Source: Archegozetes longisetosus
Taxonomy: Eukaryota; Arthropoda; Arachnida; Sarcoptiformes; Trhypochthoniidae
Reading direction: 5' to 3'
DNA length: 64,000 nucleotides
NCBI GenBank assembly: GCA_018873245.2
Contig: JAEMBT020000005.1
Span: 9,224,001-9,288,000 of the forward strand
Each line of letters begins with the position of its first letter. Position 1 is the first letter of the stretch. The notes beneath the pieces are model-generated. The model had not been told where the DNA came from, ran no database searches, and was given only the letters and a program-made list of their open reading frames with translations. A program made the position numbers and the translations under genes. This document shows, piece after piece, positions 44,086 to 53,480 of this stretch.

Positions 44086-46279
44086 CAGCAACATAAAAAT
44101 CAAAATAATCGTCTACACTCTGATAACATGATTACAGCAATAGATGCATAAACTTGGAACTCAAAGTTCAGCAAGTACTCAAGTAAAGTATGTTTCACCA
44201 GAATAACTTCTGAAAGTAAATATCCCTCTGATTGTGGGTTCATCTTTACTTTCTTTCTAAGCTTATCTGAAAAAATTCTTGAATATGATTCTATTATTGG
44301 ATATCATATGAAATTAAGCTTATGATCAAACAACGGTAGAACATAATCTAATCTTTCTTTCTGATTTCCTATTCTTAATAAACTGTTCAACCAAGAGAAT
44401 CTTAAAATTATTATTATTTAAAAAAATTTCGTGAAATTTTGATGCTTTGATAGCTCTTCAACCAATTTAATTAATTGACAGCAAACTGTTGTGGAGGTAA
44501 CTGATTTTATAACAATAAGTGTGAAAATAACTTCGCACACAATAAATTTATTTTACTTGATCTAAACTTAAATTCATAGCATTATGAAATTTTAATTTAT
44601 TTAAGCAGATATCATTTATGGACAGTATTTGTAAAGATAATTAATTCCTCTAACTGAGTTGGAAGATAATGTGAGACTTTCTTAATAGTGGTAATAGCGA
44701 AATATCAGTCACTAGAAATTTCCGTCTAGCTTGACTCAGAAATTTAAATAAAGAAATCTTCGAAGCTTGAGTGTAGCGTTTCCAGACCCTCCCTGTCTAA
44801 CTACTTGATATATTAGGCATATCGCTCATTATTTTCTTGTACATTCCGGGGCAAAAATTTTCAAAATGAAAACCAATGGAGTTTTATGTTTCAAATTAAA
44901 GATTAAAAACTTTTTGTTGATATTGTATTTTATACTCATCTTGAGGCTCTAATTGATTATCATTTGCTATAAGTTATGAAACTGTTAAACATTTCCTATA
45001 AAGACTTTTGTAGATTTTATTATAGCTATTGATGACTTTTTGAAGTCTTTGAGCATTATTCTGAGTTCTGTCTTAAGCTCGATCTCGACTCAAGATTGAC
45101 TTGGTGCTATTAAAATTTGCATTTCAAGTCAGTGCATTGAGTCGAGATCGAGCTTGAGACGGAACTCAGAATATGGTTCCTTAAGTTTATGAGTTCAAAG
45201 TATTCTCATCTGTAGCGTTATGTAATAAATATTGAATGATTTTTCATTATTATTATAATCTATTCTCCAAAAGCATCATAAATTTTATTACAGAATATTT
45301 TTATGTAAAGGATGATTCCTTCCTTTTTACTGTGTCAATTCTGATACTGTACGCTTGGCAACGCTACTTAAGTGTTAAAAGCTATCTCAGAACAGATTTC
45401 GGAAACACATTAAAAAAACTCAAGTAATATTAAGTAAACAACATATTTTCATCCTAATGAAGAAAATTGAATTTTTGTTGAAAAACATGTTACCTACAAA
45501 AATAATTGCTTTTATACTCAATTAAATGATTCCAATTATTATATAACTAGTATAACCTGATTATTCATCAATTTCATCATAAAGTTTATCATATAAAATA
45601 ACCAAGTGTTTTACTTGGTATACAATCATTTATGAACAGAGTGACCAGGCGTCCAGGAATAGAGACCTCTATCCTGTGTCTAGGGCGATATCGTTCGTTG
45701 ACATTGAGGCGTCAAGAACGGAATTTATTTTCAAAATATAAGAATGATTCTTTGTTTTTATGAGCTTTACTTTATTCTATCACTAGTTGGGTAAAAGCTG
45801 TTAATAAGCAATAAATCAGTTCGATAGTGCTCCTGTAGCGAATCCATTCTCTTTTGAATAATTATTGAAGACTTATAGGCAGTAAAACAACAAATCGTTT
45901 ATAAAATGTTGAACACTCTGAATAGTTGACGTGAACGAAGGCTAAAAGCAATGATAAACCAAATTTACTGAAAACTATTGAAACTGTTATGGTGATCCCT
46001 GTTGGGAATGATTTCGTAGAACGTGTTTTAAGTGTAATGAAAATATCAGGACTGATGAAAGAAATCGTTTGAATGTTTGTATGGTTAAGGTTGAAATTTG
46101 CTCCAAAGTCAATTTTTCAATGGCATGTAATGAATTTAAAGTTTTCGCATATCAAAGCCCTAAATTACTTAACGATGCAAAATCTGATGATAAATATTTA
46201 AAAGATTGATTTAAGTTTCTTAGTTTCGTTTTCGTCATAATATCTCATTCAAAGCATTAATTGTAATTTTGGTTAAAGA
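44086..46279. other. Intergenic, contains one hairpin
   Basis: Apart from the hairpin at 45058-45172 no feature was recognised. A more GC-rich patch at about 45640-45720 shows no coding or repeat signature I can name. Confidence 0.45.
45058..45172. repeat. 35-bp-arm inverted repeat
   Basis: Arms ATTCTGAGTTCTGTCTTAAG...CGACTCA (45058-45092) and its near-perfect complement (45138-45172) surround a 45-base spacer. One or two mismatches only. Could be a short MITE or a transcribed hairpin; no flanking duplication recognised. Confidence 0.85.
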
Positions 46280-46281
46280 AA

Positions 46282-48045
46282 TTACTGCTATTTCCGAAAT
46301 AACACTTTAATAACTAAAATAGCCTGTCGAAGTGCGATTAAGATCAGACAGATATAATGTTTACCATCAATTTCGGGATAAAGGACGTATATTATGCCAA
46401 GATGAGCATCGCAGTGGGAGACCTTGCTTTGCTACGAATGAAGAACATCAACATACATTTGAAAAACTCTTAGATGAACAAAGCTGTTGGACCATTAGCA
46501 TTTCGGTTATGGATCAGTAAGTATAGTACTCGACAACTTTTAAAGAAATTAAGTTTGAGTATAGTGTCATCACGTATGTAGTCTTACAGCTGAACAAAGA
46601 GAATTTCGAGTAAATTTATAAAAAGACTACCTTCAAAAATATGATCGTATTATAATTCTGAGTTCATAGATAGAATTAAAACTATCAGTGAAGCTTATGG
46701 TGTAAAGTTATGACCCTCAGATGCTTCAAATACCCTTAAATTTTATTTTAGGTCAACTAAAGTGAAGGCAACTTTGAGAGATTGGAAGCAGATGAAGATA
46801 GTGACTTTTCATCAAAATAAGATACTGGGTTATCGGATTCTTCCAAAATATCAAACTATAAACAATGATATAAATCGTCACCTGAGTACTATGAGGTTCT
46901 AAATCTATTTTTTTGACAAAATCAATTATTAACGAATTCATATACCTAGTCACGGTCTTCATGCTGGTATTTATTCGAATTTATCAATTTATGTCTGGTT
47001 CGACCTTAATTCCGAATTAGTCGAGTTAGATGAGCAAAATACCTGTAAAACAGGCGTTTTCACAATCTTTCAGGTTATTGAAACTAAATCTCATAGAAGT
47101 CCAATGAAGAGAATCATATTCTGCTGAAATTTCATTTTTTCAAAATTGATTCAGTCACTTCGGTTTCTTCTATATCGATAAATTTGATTCTTCAATAAAC
47201 TACTATTAGTGCATGTTTCTTTATAAAAATTTGCATTTCAGTGACTCAAATTTTTCAATGAAATATCTGAAAATTTGAGATGTAAAAATAGTCAAGTTGG
47301 ATTTCGACTTGAAAAAATTTTCGACCTAATTAGTCGAAACATTCTTAAAATGTTCGAAATTCATTTTCTACTTTGCTTTTAAAATTTCTTTGATAAAAAT
47401 CTGTTTCGATTTAGTTATTTATCAAATTTCGATCATTTAGAACCCGATAACACTCAGTTTTGGGTTTAATTTCAGTGCAATAAGGTTCTAAATGCAAAAA
47501 TTAGTTCTCAGCTATCCATGATAGAAACAGGGTAGGACCCAAATGAACAGTGGAGTGTTCACACCTCACATACATTGTTTGGTAGCATATTTTTAAAAGT
47601 TATTCTTTGACTTATTGTTGGTGTATTACAACATTGATCTTGAAAATAGATTTTCTCATTGATAATGAATACGTTTTGCATTTAGAACCTCCTAGTATTC
47701 AGGCGATGATATGTTCAATTTTTGGATTAAATAATACTTCCTTGCGTACAAATACAACCAATTCGACATCGCATAATATTGCATGATAATGCGAGACTAC
47801 ACTAGACTAGATATCGATGGGGGAACTAAAGCACCTCCTTATATCCCTGGTTGAGCTCCTGTAATTGCAACGGTATGGCTAGAATTAAGAGGCCAAAAAT
47901 TGTGATGGATTTGCAAATGAACTTGATTTGGAAGTGGCTTATGACGAAGTTCTTTGCAAAATTAATCTATAAAATGCTGCCTTTTAAATATGAAGACTAC
48001 TAAAGCGTTGAGAAGTTATTATAAAGCTTGGAGGCAACTACATTG
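46282..48045 (+). pseudogene. Mariner (CDYDG family, copy 4), interrupted
   Basis: Three blocks of one transposase are recognisable: HTH with YNVYHQFRDKGRILCQDEHR and TFEKLLDEQSCW (46290-46520), the middle STKVKATLRDWKQMK then GYRILP (46752-46860), and, after a MITE at 46874-47710, LHDNARLH-like second Asp region and GMARIKRPK (47760-47960). The first Asp region is poorly preserved between 46520 and 46750. The DD41D element at 48048 sits in the 3' non-coding end of this mariner (in the ATTGTATAA context seen in the 34831 copy). Dead. Confidence 0.72.
46874..47710. mobile_element. 837-bp TIR element inside mariner copy 4
   Basis: Left end ATCGTCACCTGAGTACTATG and, in reverse complement, right end ATCATCGCCTGAATACTAGG share about 30 bp, and continue GAGGTTCTAAAT on both sides. 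The terminal motif resembles that of the MITEs at 14544 and 26565, but the interior is longer and unrelated. I could not confirm a target duplication. Confidence 0.72.
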
Positions 48046-48047
48046 TA

Positions 48048-49346
48048 CTGAGGGTTATACATTTATATTTGCACTTTAAATTTAATTTAGTTATATTGAA
48101 ATCCTGCGTTTATGAATTTGTTTGGTTTGTTCAATATGTTGTCCACCATTTCTATTAGTTACGCGAAGTCTTCGTTTCCAGCTATCGAATACATTTCGGA
48201 CCATTTCAAGACTAATTTGAGACCACTCCTGTCTACAGGTTTTCCATAAACCATCCAATGTTCTCGCGTGTCGTGAAAATAGTTTTTGTTTAAGGTGACC
48301 AAAACCGAAAAAATCTAAGGGACTGGCGTCCGGTGATTTTACTGGTATTAAAGAGTTTTCAATGATCGAAATACCAGTTCTGGCTCTAAGATCAGTCGCA
48401 TATTCAGACGTTTTAATGGATGTGTGCGAGGAAGCTTTGTCGTGGTGGACAAAAACTTTGTTAAGCTCTCCCGGATATAATTTTGGCAATTCTTTTTCCA
48501 ATAATTGTTTCAAAACGTAGTTTACATAATATTCAGAGTTAATTTTGGCTTTTGTTGGCACTCTAATCAAAGGCAAGACTCCACGACCAGTTATAGCACC
48601 AACAAACATAAATCCTTTTGCATAGTTCTTGGCTTTCTCATACACCCAATTCTCAGGTATTGATTCGCCTTTTTTCACGTAACAAATTTTCTGTTTCCCG
48701 TTAATGTTTGACATATAAATCATTGCTTCGTCTAATGTAACTGCATATTCAGATCGATGTCCTGCGAGTCTATTTTCATAAAATTTTCGGGAATTGGTTT
48801 TACGATTCTGAATGTGGTGTGGACCTATTTTATGTACTGTAGTTTTAACTCTTCTCCATTCCAATTCTTTTAATAGCTCTGTTAATATTAGGTTGAGATA
48901 TCCCGAGTTGTTTCGCTAATGAATTTTGTGTTGGAGGATTTTCTTTGCTCATTTCTTCCTCAATTCGCTTAATAACACCCTTAGTAAGAACAGTTGACTT
49001 GCGCTTGATCTTAGGAATCGGTTGATTATTTGCTTTTACCCATCGATTTTTACCACAATTATTGACGATATTAAAGTAGGATCGTCGACTTATGACATTA
49101 CCATTCTTGTTTATCTCGTTTAGAACCTTCTTCGGAGGCCATTTTAGTTCGGAAAGTAGTCGAACCTTATATTCAACTTCGGGATCTATTTTCTTCGGCA
49201 TTTTAAATGTATTATTTTCATGAAATATGTCAATAAAAAATGTGGGCTTTACTGTCTAATTTTATATGATCTCTTTGTCATAACTTTAATAGAACTTTAG
49301 TAATTGAAAGTTATTAAGAGTACAAATATAAATGTATAACCCTCAG
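48048..49346. mobile_element. DD41D Tc1/mariner element, 1299 bp, nearly intact
   Basis: Terminal repeats CTGAGGGTTATACATTTATA (24 bp or more, identical at both ends) with TA target duplication at 48046-48047 and 49347-49348. It holds one transposase gene on the minus strand disrupted by a single frameshift. The combination of identical TIRs and a nearly open gene makes it one of the youngest elements in the window. Confidence 0.93.
48091..49201 (-). pseudogene. DD41D transposase with one frameshift
   Basis: The first frame (49201-48845, 118 codons) encodes the DNA-binding part: KWPPKKVLNEINKNG and the HTH SLAKQLGISQPNINRAIKRI. The second frame (48864-48091) carries the catalytic domain: first Asp in YAVTLDEAMIYMSN, second in VFVHHDKASSHTS, third in SPDASPLDFFGFG. 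Forty-one residues lie between the second and third Asp, so this is a DD41D transposase, like the rosa/VS-type branch of Tc1/mariner. The frames overlap by 20 bases and are one base out of register, consistent with a single indel. Recent inactivation or a sequencing error are both possible; programmed frameshifting is unlikely in this family. Confidence 0.88.
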
Positions 49347-49921
49347 TATAACACCAGAATATCATTTTTATAACTGTTTTCAATAGATGTGAATGTGCAA
49401 TCACTTTTTAACTGCCCTAATATTATTTTTGTAATAATCTATTCTATCATTTCTCTGAGGAAATTTTTTCAAATATTTTCTAAAATTTGTATTAAAAGTT
49501 GCTCAAAGTTTTTGAGTTGATTGATCAGTTCAAGTGATCTCTATTTGAATTTATGTTAATAATTTCAAGCCAATTAACCTGTTGAAGAAAGGTTAATCGG
49601 CTTGAAATCAAGAGTTATAAAATTATTCTTAACGTTAATGAAATTCTATTCTTTTTATTTACCAATTCTTTACAACTAAACGAAATGAAAAGCGATTATT
49701 ACAAATATGTACCAGTATAATAATTTTGAACTAATCGCTTCTCGTATTTATGGAAAATCTTTTATTTAAAATATAATTGTCCTCAACCTTAATTTGAAAA
49801 ACGAATTGATTGAATCTTTTATCAGTCATGTTACTATTTCTTTAAAAATTATCTAATCAAAATAAATAATATTGTTTAAATTAATCAATTTTCGATTAAA
49901 TATTTCCATTTCAAAATAGGT
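49347..49921. other. Intergenic, 3' of the short TIMP-like gene
   Basis: Contains a small inverted repeat (TTAATAATTTCAAGCCAATTAACC near 49556 and GGTTAATCGGCTTGAAATC near 49590). Otherwise nothing recognised. Confidence 0.5.
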
Positions 49922-50476
49922 TCACTTAGAAATCTTGTTTGGATTATCATCAGGTTTGAGATCTTCGTTAGGTTTGGGGTAAGCATCAGGTTTGGGATTT
50001 TCATTAGGCTTGGGATAAGCATCAGGTTTGGGATAAGGATCAATTTTCTTACAATCGATCTTTTTATAGCCTTTCTTGAAGAACTTTCTCTCCTCCCACG
50101 ACAACTCATCTTTAGTTTTACTAAAATCGCAAGAACTAGTTCTGGCTTTGACGCCATTCTCATCAACTCTGCCAGTTATGTAATAAGTTTCTTTGGTTTT
50201 GAATTCCCGACCACATGCAGCAGGATCCTTCGAGGTCCAAATACGTTTTATGTCCAAAGCTTCAAGCGATTTATAATCTGCCTTATATATTTCTTTGATT
50301 TTAATGCGATAAAATCTATCAAATGTGTCATTGGAATAATATTTGGATGGTTTGACTTTAATCTTAATTGCAAACTCCGAACCACAGAAATGCTTCTCAA
50401 CCGACTGTGGAGCACATTTGCAAGCAATAGATTCTGATATCACACAAACAAATATTGCTAGAATTAGAAAACTCAT
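49922..50476 (-). CDS. Secreted TIMP/NTR-like protein with Tyr-Pro-Lys-Pro tail
   Basis: Single exon, 184 residues from the Met at 50476, 13 codons inside the open frame; chosen because it starts the signal peptide MSFLILAIFVCVISESIA. The mature protein begins CKC, with Cys13 in KHFC, then AACGREF, SSCDFS and KIDCKK, giving the six-Cys TIMP N-domain pattern in about 125 residues. A potential N-glycosylation site (NDT) lies in the domain. The tail repeats (D/N)xYPKP-like units (PYPKPDAYPKPNENPKPD and on), short, Pro/Lys-rich and probably extended. Paralogous to the genes at 15292 and 37368. Position 2 is Lys rather than the Ser or Thr of classical inhibitors, so inhibition of matrix metalloproteinases is uncertain. 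Confidence 0.87.
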   Translation of the reverse strand: MSFLILAIFVCVISESIACKCAPQSVEKHFCGSEFAIKIKVKPSKYYSNDTFDRFYRIKIKEIYKADYKSLEALDIKRIWTSKDPAACGREFKTKETYYITGRVDENGVKARTSSCDFSKTKDELSWEERKFFKKGYKKIDCKKIDPYPKPDAYPKPNENPKPDAYPKPNEDLKPDDNPNKISK

Positions 50477-50520
50477 ATTCAATTTGTAACTAAAGTTGAC
50501 TTTTTGAAAGATCAAAATTT

Positions 50521-50557
50521 AGTGATTTCGCAAACGACTGCACATCTGAATATATAT
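50521..50557 (-). promoter_or_regulatory. Candidate TATA box and initiator for 49922-50476 gene
   Basis: GATATATATTC on the minus strand (TATATATT at about 50557-50550) lies some 30 bases upstream of ATCACT (50526-50521), a TCACT-like initiator as seen for the paralogue at 38243. Leader would be about 45 bases. Motif-based only. Confidence 0.35.
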
Positions 50558-50816
50558 CAAATTATATTTCTGAATAGCATTTGGGCTACAGCTATCGAAG
50601 GACTATAACATTTGGCATCTTTAATAGCTGTTTATTCACCTATGTTACAGATGTTACGTTACATTATAATATATTTTTAGGTTTTGAGTTTAGTATTTCT
50701 GCTTTCATATTCCTACAGGCATAAAAATCATTTTGGCTGATATTATACAATAATTGATATTTCAAAATAATTTCTCATTAAGTTCTTCTCAACCTATCTT
50801 ATCGATTTCTTATTCC

Positions 50817-51078
50817 TTTTTAGAACTAAATACGTTTTATGAGTTGAATTATCATCGAAATCATATTTTTAACGACCAGGTTGATTGACAAGACAGCTTA
50901 AAGTACAAAAATTTCTAAGGCTTTAAAATTACATCAAATATACGAATTATATCAAAAATACAATAATTGTACAAAAACGTGTCAGATTTTTAAAATTCAG
51001 AATTAATCTATCTTATAATAAAATCTCTTGAGAACTTAAAACCTTGAGAGTATGCAGTTGAATTTCATAGGTGATTCT
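50817..51078. repeat. Dispersed 250-bp repeat, copy A
   Basis: Aligns in the same orientation with 57316-57570. Shared blocks are TTTTAGAA-TAAATAC, a GAC(G)A...CAGCTTAAAGTA-type segment, ACGTGTCAGATTTTTA, AATCTCTTGAGAAC and AACCTTGA, and a terminal GAATTTCATAGG/AAGTTTCATGAG. Both copies lie upstream of a minus-strand gene encoding a secretory-pathway protein. It could be an old interspersed element or a duplicated upstream region. Confidence 0.65.
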
Positions 51079-51319
51079 TTATGTGAGGGTGATAAAAATT
51101 GGTATACTTTAACCGCTTTATTCTATATTTTGATTAGAGGTAAGGAAATAAATGTTTTACTTACAAATTAAGCATAATTTTTACAAAGTACAATGTCTAC
51201 AATTTAAAATCGAATCGAATCGAACATCAAACTATTCTTACTCATACTTTTATTGTAAGTAAAATAAGCTTCGATGTTCGAATGGGTGAGGTTCTAAATT
51301 GTAGACCCTGTATTTTGTA
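51079..51319. other. Short intergenic spacer
   Basis: Nothing recognised between the dispersed repeat and the Tc1/mariner relic. Confidence 0.4.
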
Positions 51320-52540
51320 CATAGAGTGATAACCTTAGTTTGGGCACTCTGATCTTTAATAACTTTTACAAAGATAGAAATTAGGCGATAAACTTGTTTA
51401 ATATGAAGACCTCGAGCTTTGTGGATTTTGTGAAAATGCTTTGTCCATGAATCAAAGCCTTGTTTATTAGATCTTATGCAAGCCCTTCCGGGGCTTTTTA
51501 AGGCGCATTTCAAACCTGCCATATCCTTAACTTTTTTCTTAAAAAACTGCTGCCTTAAGTATTCCCATAAAAAATCCATCGGAGCAGCATCAGGGCACTT
51601 AGGTATCCATTCGGAGGCTCACAAAAAATTTCATTCGCTGCTCCATAAAGTCTATTGTAAGTTTCGAAGTACGCGAAGGAACTGAATCTTGGTAGAAGAT
51701 AAATAGTCCACTTGAAAACTGCCTCTGCGTCCCTGCCTAAGAATGACTTAAGAACATGCTCAATATAATACTATTTATTCTGAACCTTGGTTCAATGAAT
51801 GCAGTCATATCTTCCCAGAAAATGAAATTTCCGCCCATACTATGAATATTTTGGAATACGATTCTCTTCTTTGGCAAACTTCAACTTTCGGGTTTATCTT
51901 TGATCTGCTGACATATTGTATTCTTTCTCCATTGTAGTTAGAGATACACGACCTGGCCTCATCTGTAGTTATAAAGTTTTGCCACTTTCTACTGTTTAGC
52001 TTTTTGTAGAATGCACGAGATCGCGTCTCTCGTTTTTCAAGATCTGATTCTGACAGTTGACGGACTTTAGCCTTTATTCTTTTTTCATGTTCAATGTTTG
52101 CTGATAAGCTTTTTGAATTAGGTTAGGAACGTTCTAGGGCCTTAGCCATATGTCCCTGTGTCAGTGGATTTGGACTCGAGCCTAGTTTTCCATGCTTTGA
52201 TTTAGGATTGCTGATTTAATTTTCTTAACTGCCCTTTTTCGGTCATATATTTTCATTTGAATGTAGCTGACTTTCTTGTGAATTCTTACTCGGTTACTTA
52301 ATCCTTTAGTCTCTTTTATGTTCTACTCCTTTAATTCACTAATTTGTATTTCACTATATTTCAGTCCCAAAAGTACCTTAACAATATCATATCTTCGGGT
52401 TAAGTTTTGGATGTCCAATGTTTATTTACTTATAAGTGGGTGATTTAAATATCAGAGAGGGTTGTGTTTGAAATTAAGCCTAGTTAAAATAGCGAATTAT
52501 TAGTGGTCAAAAGTAACCTAAACTAAGGTTATCAACCCAG
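51320..52540 (-). pseudogene. Degraded Tc1/mariner element with maT-like transposase
   Basis: Inverted ends share GTGATAACCTTAGTTTGGG (left) and TTGATAACCTTAGTTTAGG (right, reverse complement), with TA on the right at 52541-52542. The minus strand carries, with many disruptions, an HTH-like region (LGSSPNPLTQGHMAKAL), KVRQLSESDLEKRETRSRAF, NFITTDEARSCISNYNGE (first Asp), and FLWEYLRQQFFKKK with MAGLKCALK near the C-terminus. The SPDAAPMDF-like third Asp area is blurred (SALMLLRWIF-type frameshifted reading of a P-D-A motif). The YLRQQ end resembles DD37D maT or DD41D transposases. Dead. Confidence 0.7.
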
Positions 52541-52542
52541 TA

Positions 52543-52960
52543 TAAATAATGATTTTATTTTGATAGTTCCCGGATAATAATTAATTCGAACCACTTATTG
52601 GAATAAAAATTCATTTTTTTCAAAACACAAACATAAATTTGAGCTAAAGAAATGATTAAAATCGGTATTGTTAATGATAATCTAATCTTGACTTTACTCG
52701 AACAATAACTGTTTGAATACTCTAATGAGCTTGGATTTTAAAAATTTTGCTAAATATCGATTTGAAAGAAATTACTATTGACAATAAAAGAAATAAATAT
52801 CAAAGTTTTCTTTCTTCGCAAATTAAGCGTGACGAAAGAACGAAAAAATTGATAGTAAACATATATTAAAGCAGATACGATCTGTTTGATATTTATTTGG
52901 AAATAAAAAACACTAGTTACTCATTATTTTAGACTTAATAACATGATTAATTTTTATATA
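52543..52960. other. Intergenic, nothing recognised
   Basis: A+T-rich spacer between two Tc1/mariner-type elements. Confidence 0.4.
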
Positions 52961-52962
52961 TA

Positions 52963-53460
52963 CTGTCCGTTTTTTTAAAAACTAAACTCAAATCCTTATA
53001 ACAATTTTTCTTTATTATTACTCATGAATCAGAACTTACTAATGAGTAAGTTTAAAACATATAAAACAGAATTTGATCAATTAGTCATTGGTTTTGAATT
53101 AAAAACACCTTTAATCATAAAATAATGTTCACAACAGAAGAAAGAATTTTTGTTTGAAAACTCATTTATTAACTAAATGTTGTGATGGAGTTAGAGCTGA
53201 ATTTTTTGAAAAATTTGGTAAAACTGGGCCGACCAATGCAACTATTTTTAGAATTGAATCAAATTTATTCTTACATATATAAACTGCTTTGCAGGATTAC
53301 AGTTCTGAAATAAGCTTTGTAAGATAGCTCATTATTAAGGTTTATTTTGAAACATTCAAATTTTGGTCAATGAGTAAGCAATTTCACTTTTGACTCACAT
53401 TTTCAAAAGCAACAAAGTTTAACTGTAAAATCTGAGTTTAGTTTTTAAAAAAACGGACTG
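52963..53460. mobile_element. Tc1/mariner-type deletion element, 498 bp
   Basis: Ends CTGTCCGTTTTTTTAAAAAC and, in reverse complement, CAGTCCGTTTTTTTAAAAAC, paired over 28 bp, with TA flanks (52961-52962 and 53461-53462). Around 53125-53290 the plus strand still reads MFTTEERIFV then, after a frameshift, EFFEKFGKTGPTNATIFRIE, which looks like the first HTH of a Tc1-like transposase. The catalytic part has been deleted. The element ends 20 bp past the NRF-6 stop codon and so probably lies within its 3' UTR. Confidence 0.82.
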
Positions 53461-53480
53461 TACTCTATACTTATAATTAC

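Noticed and set aside
48845..48864. Programmed ribosomal frameshift in the DD41D transposase
   Set aside because: No slippery heptamer with a stimulatory structure is evident, and Tc1/mariner transposases are single-frame genes; an indel is more likely.
49885..50166. 93-codon minus frame overlapping the short TIMP-like gene
   Set aside because: Alternate frame of the YPKP repeat region, with a leucine/isoleucine-proline repeat caused by the underlying codons.
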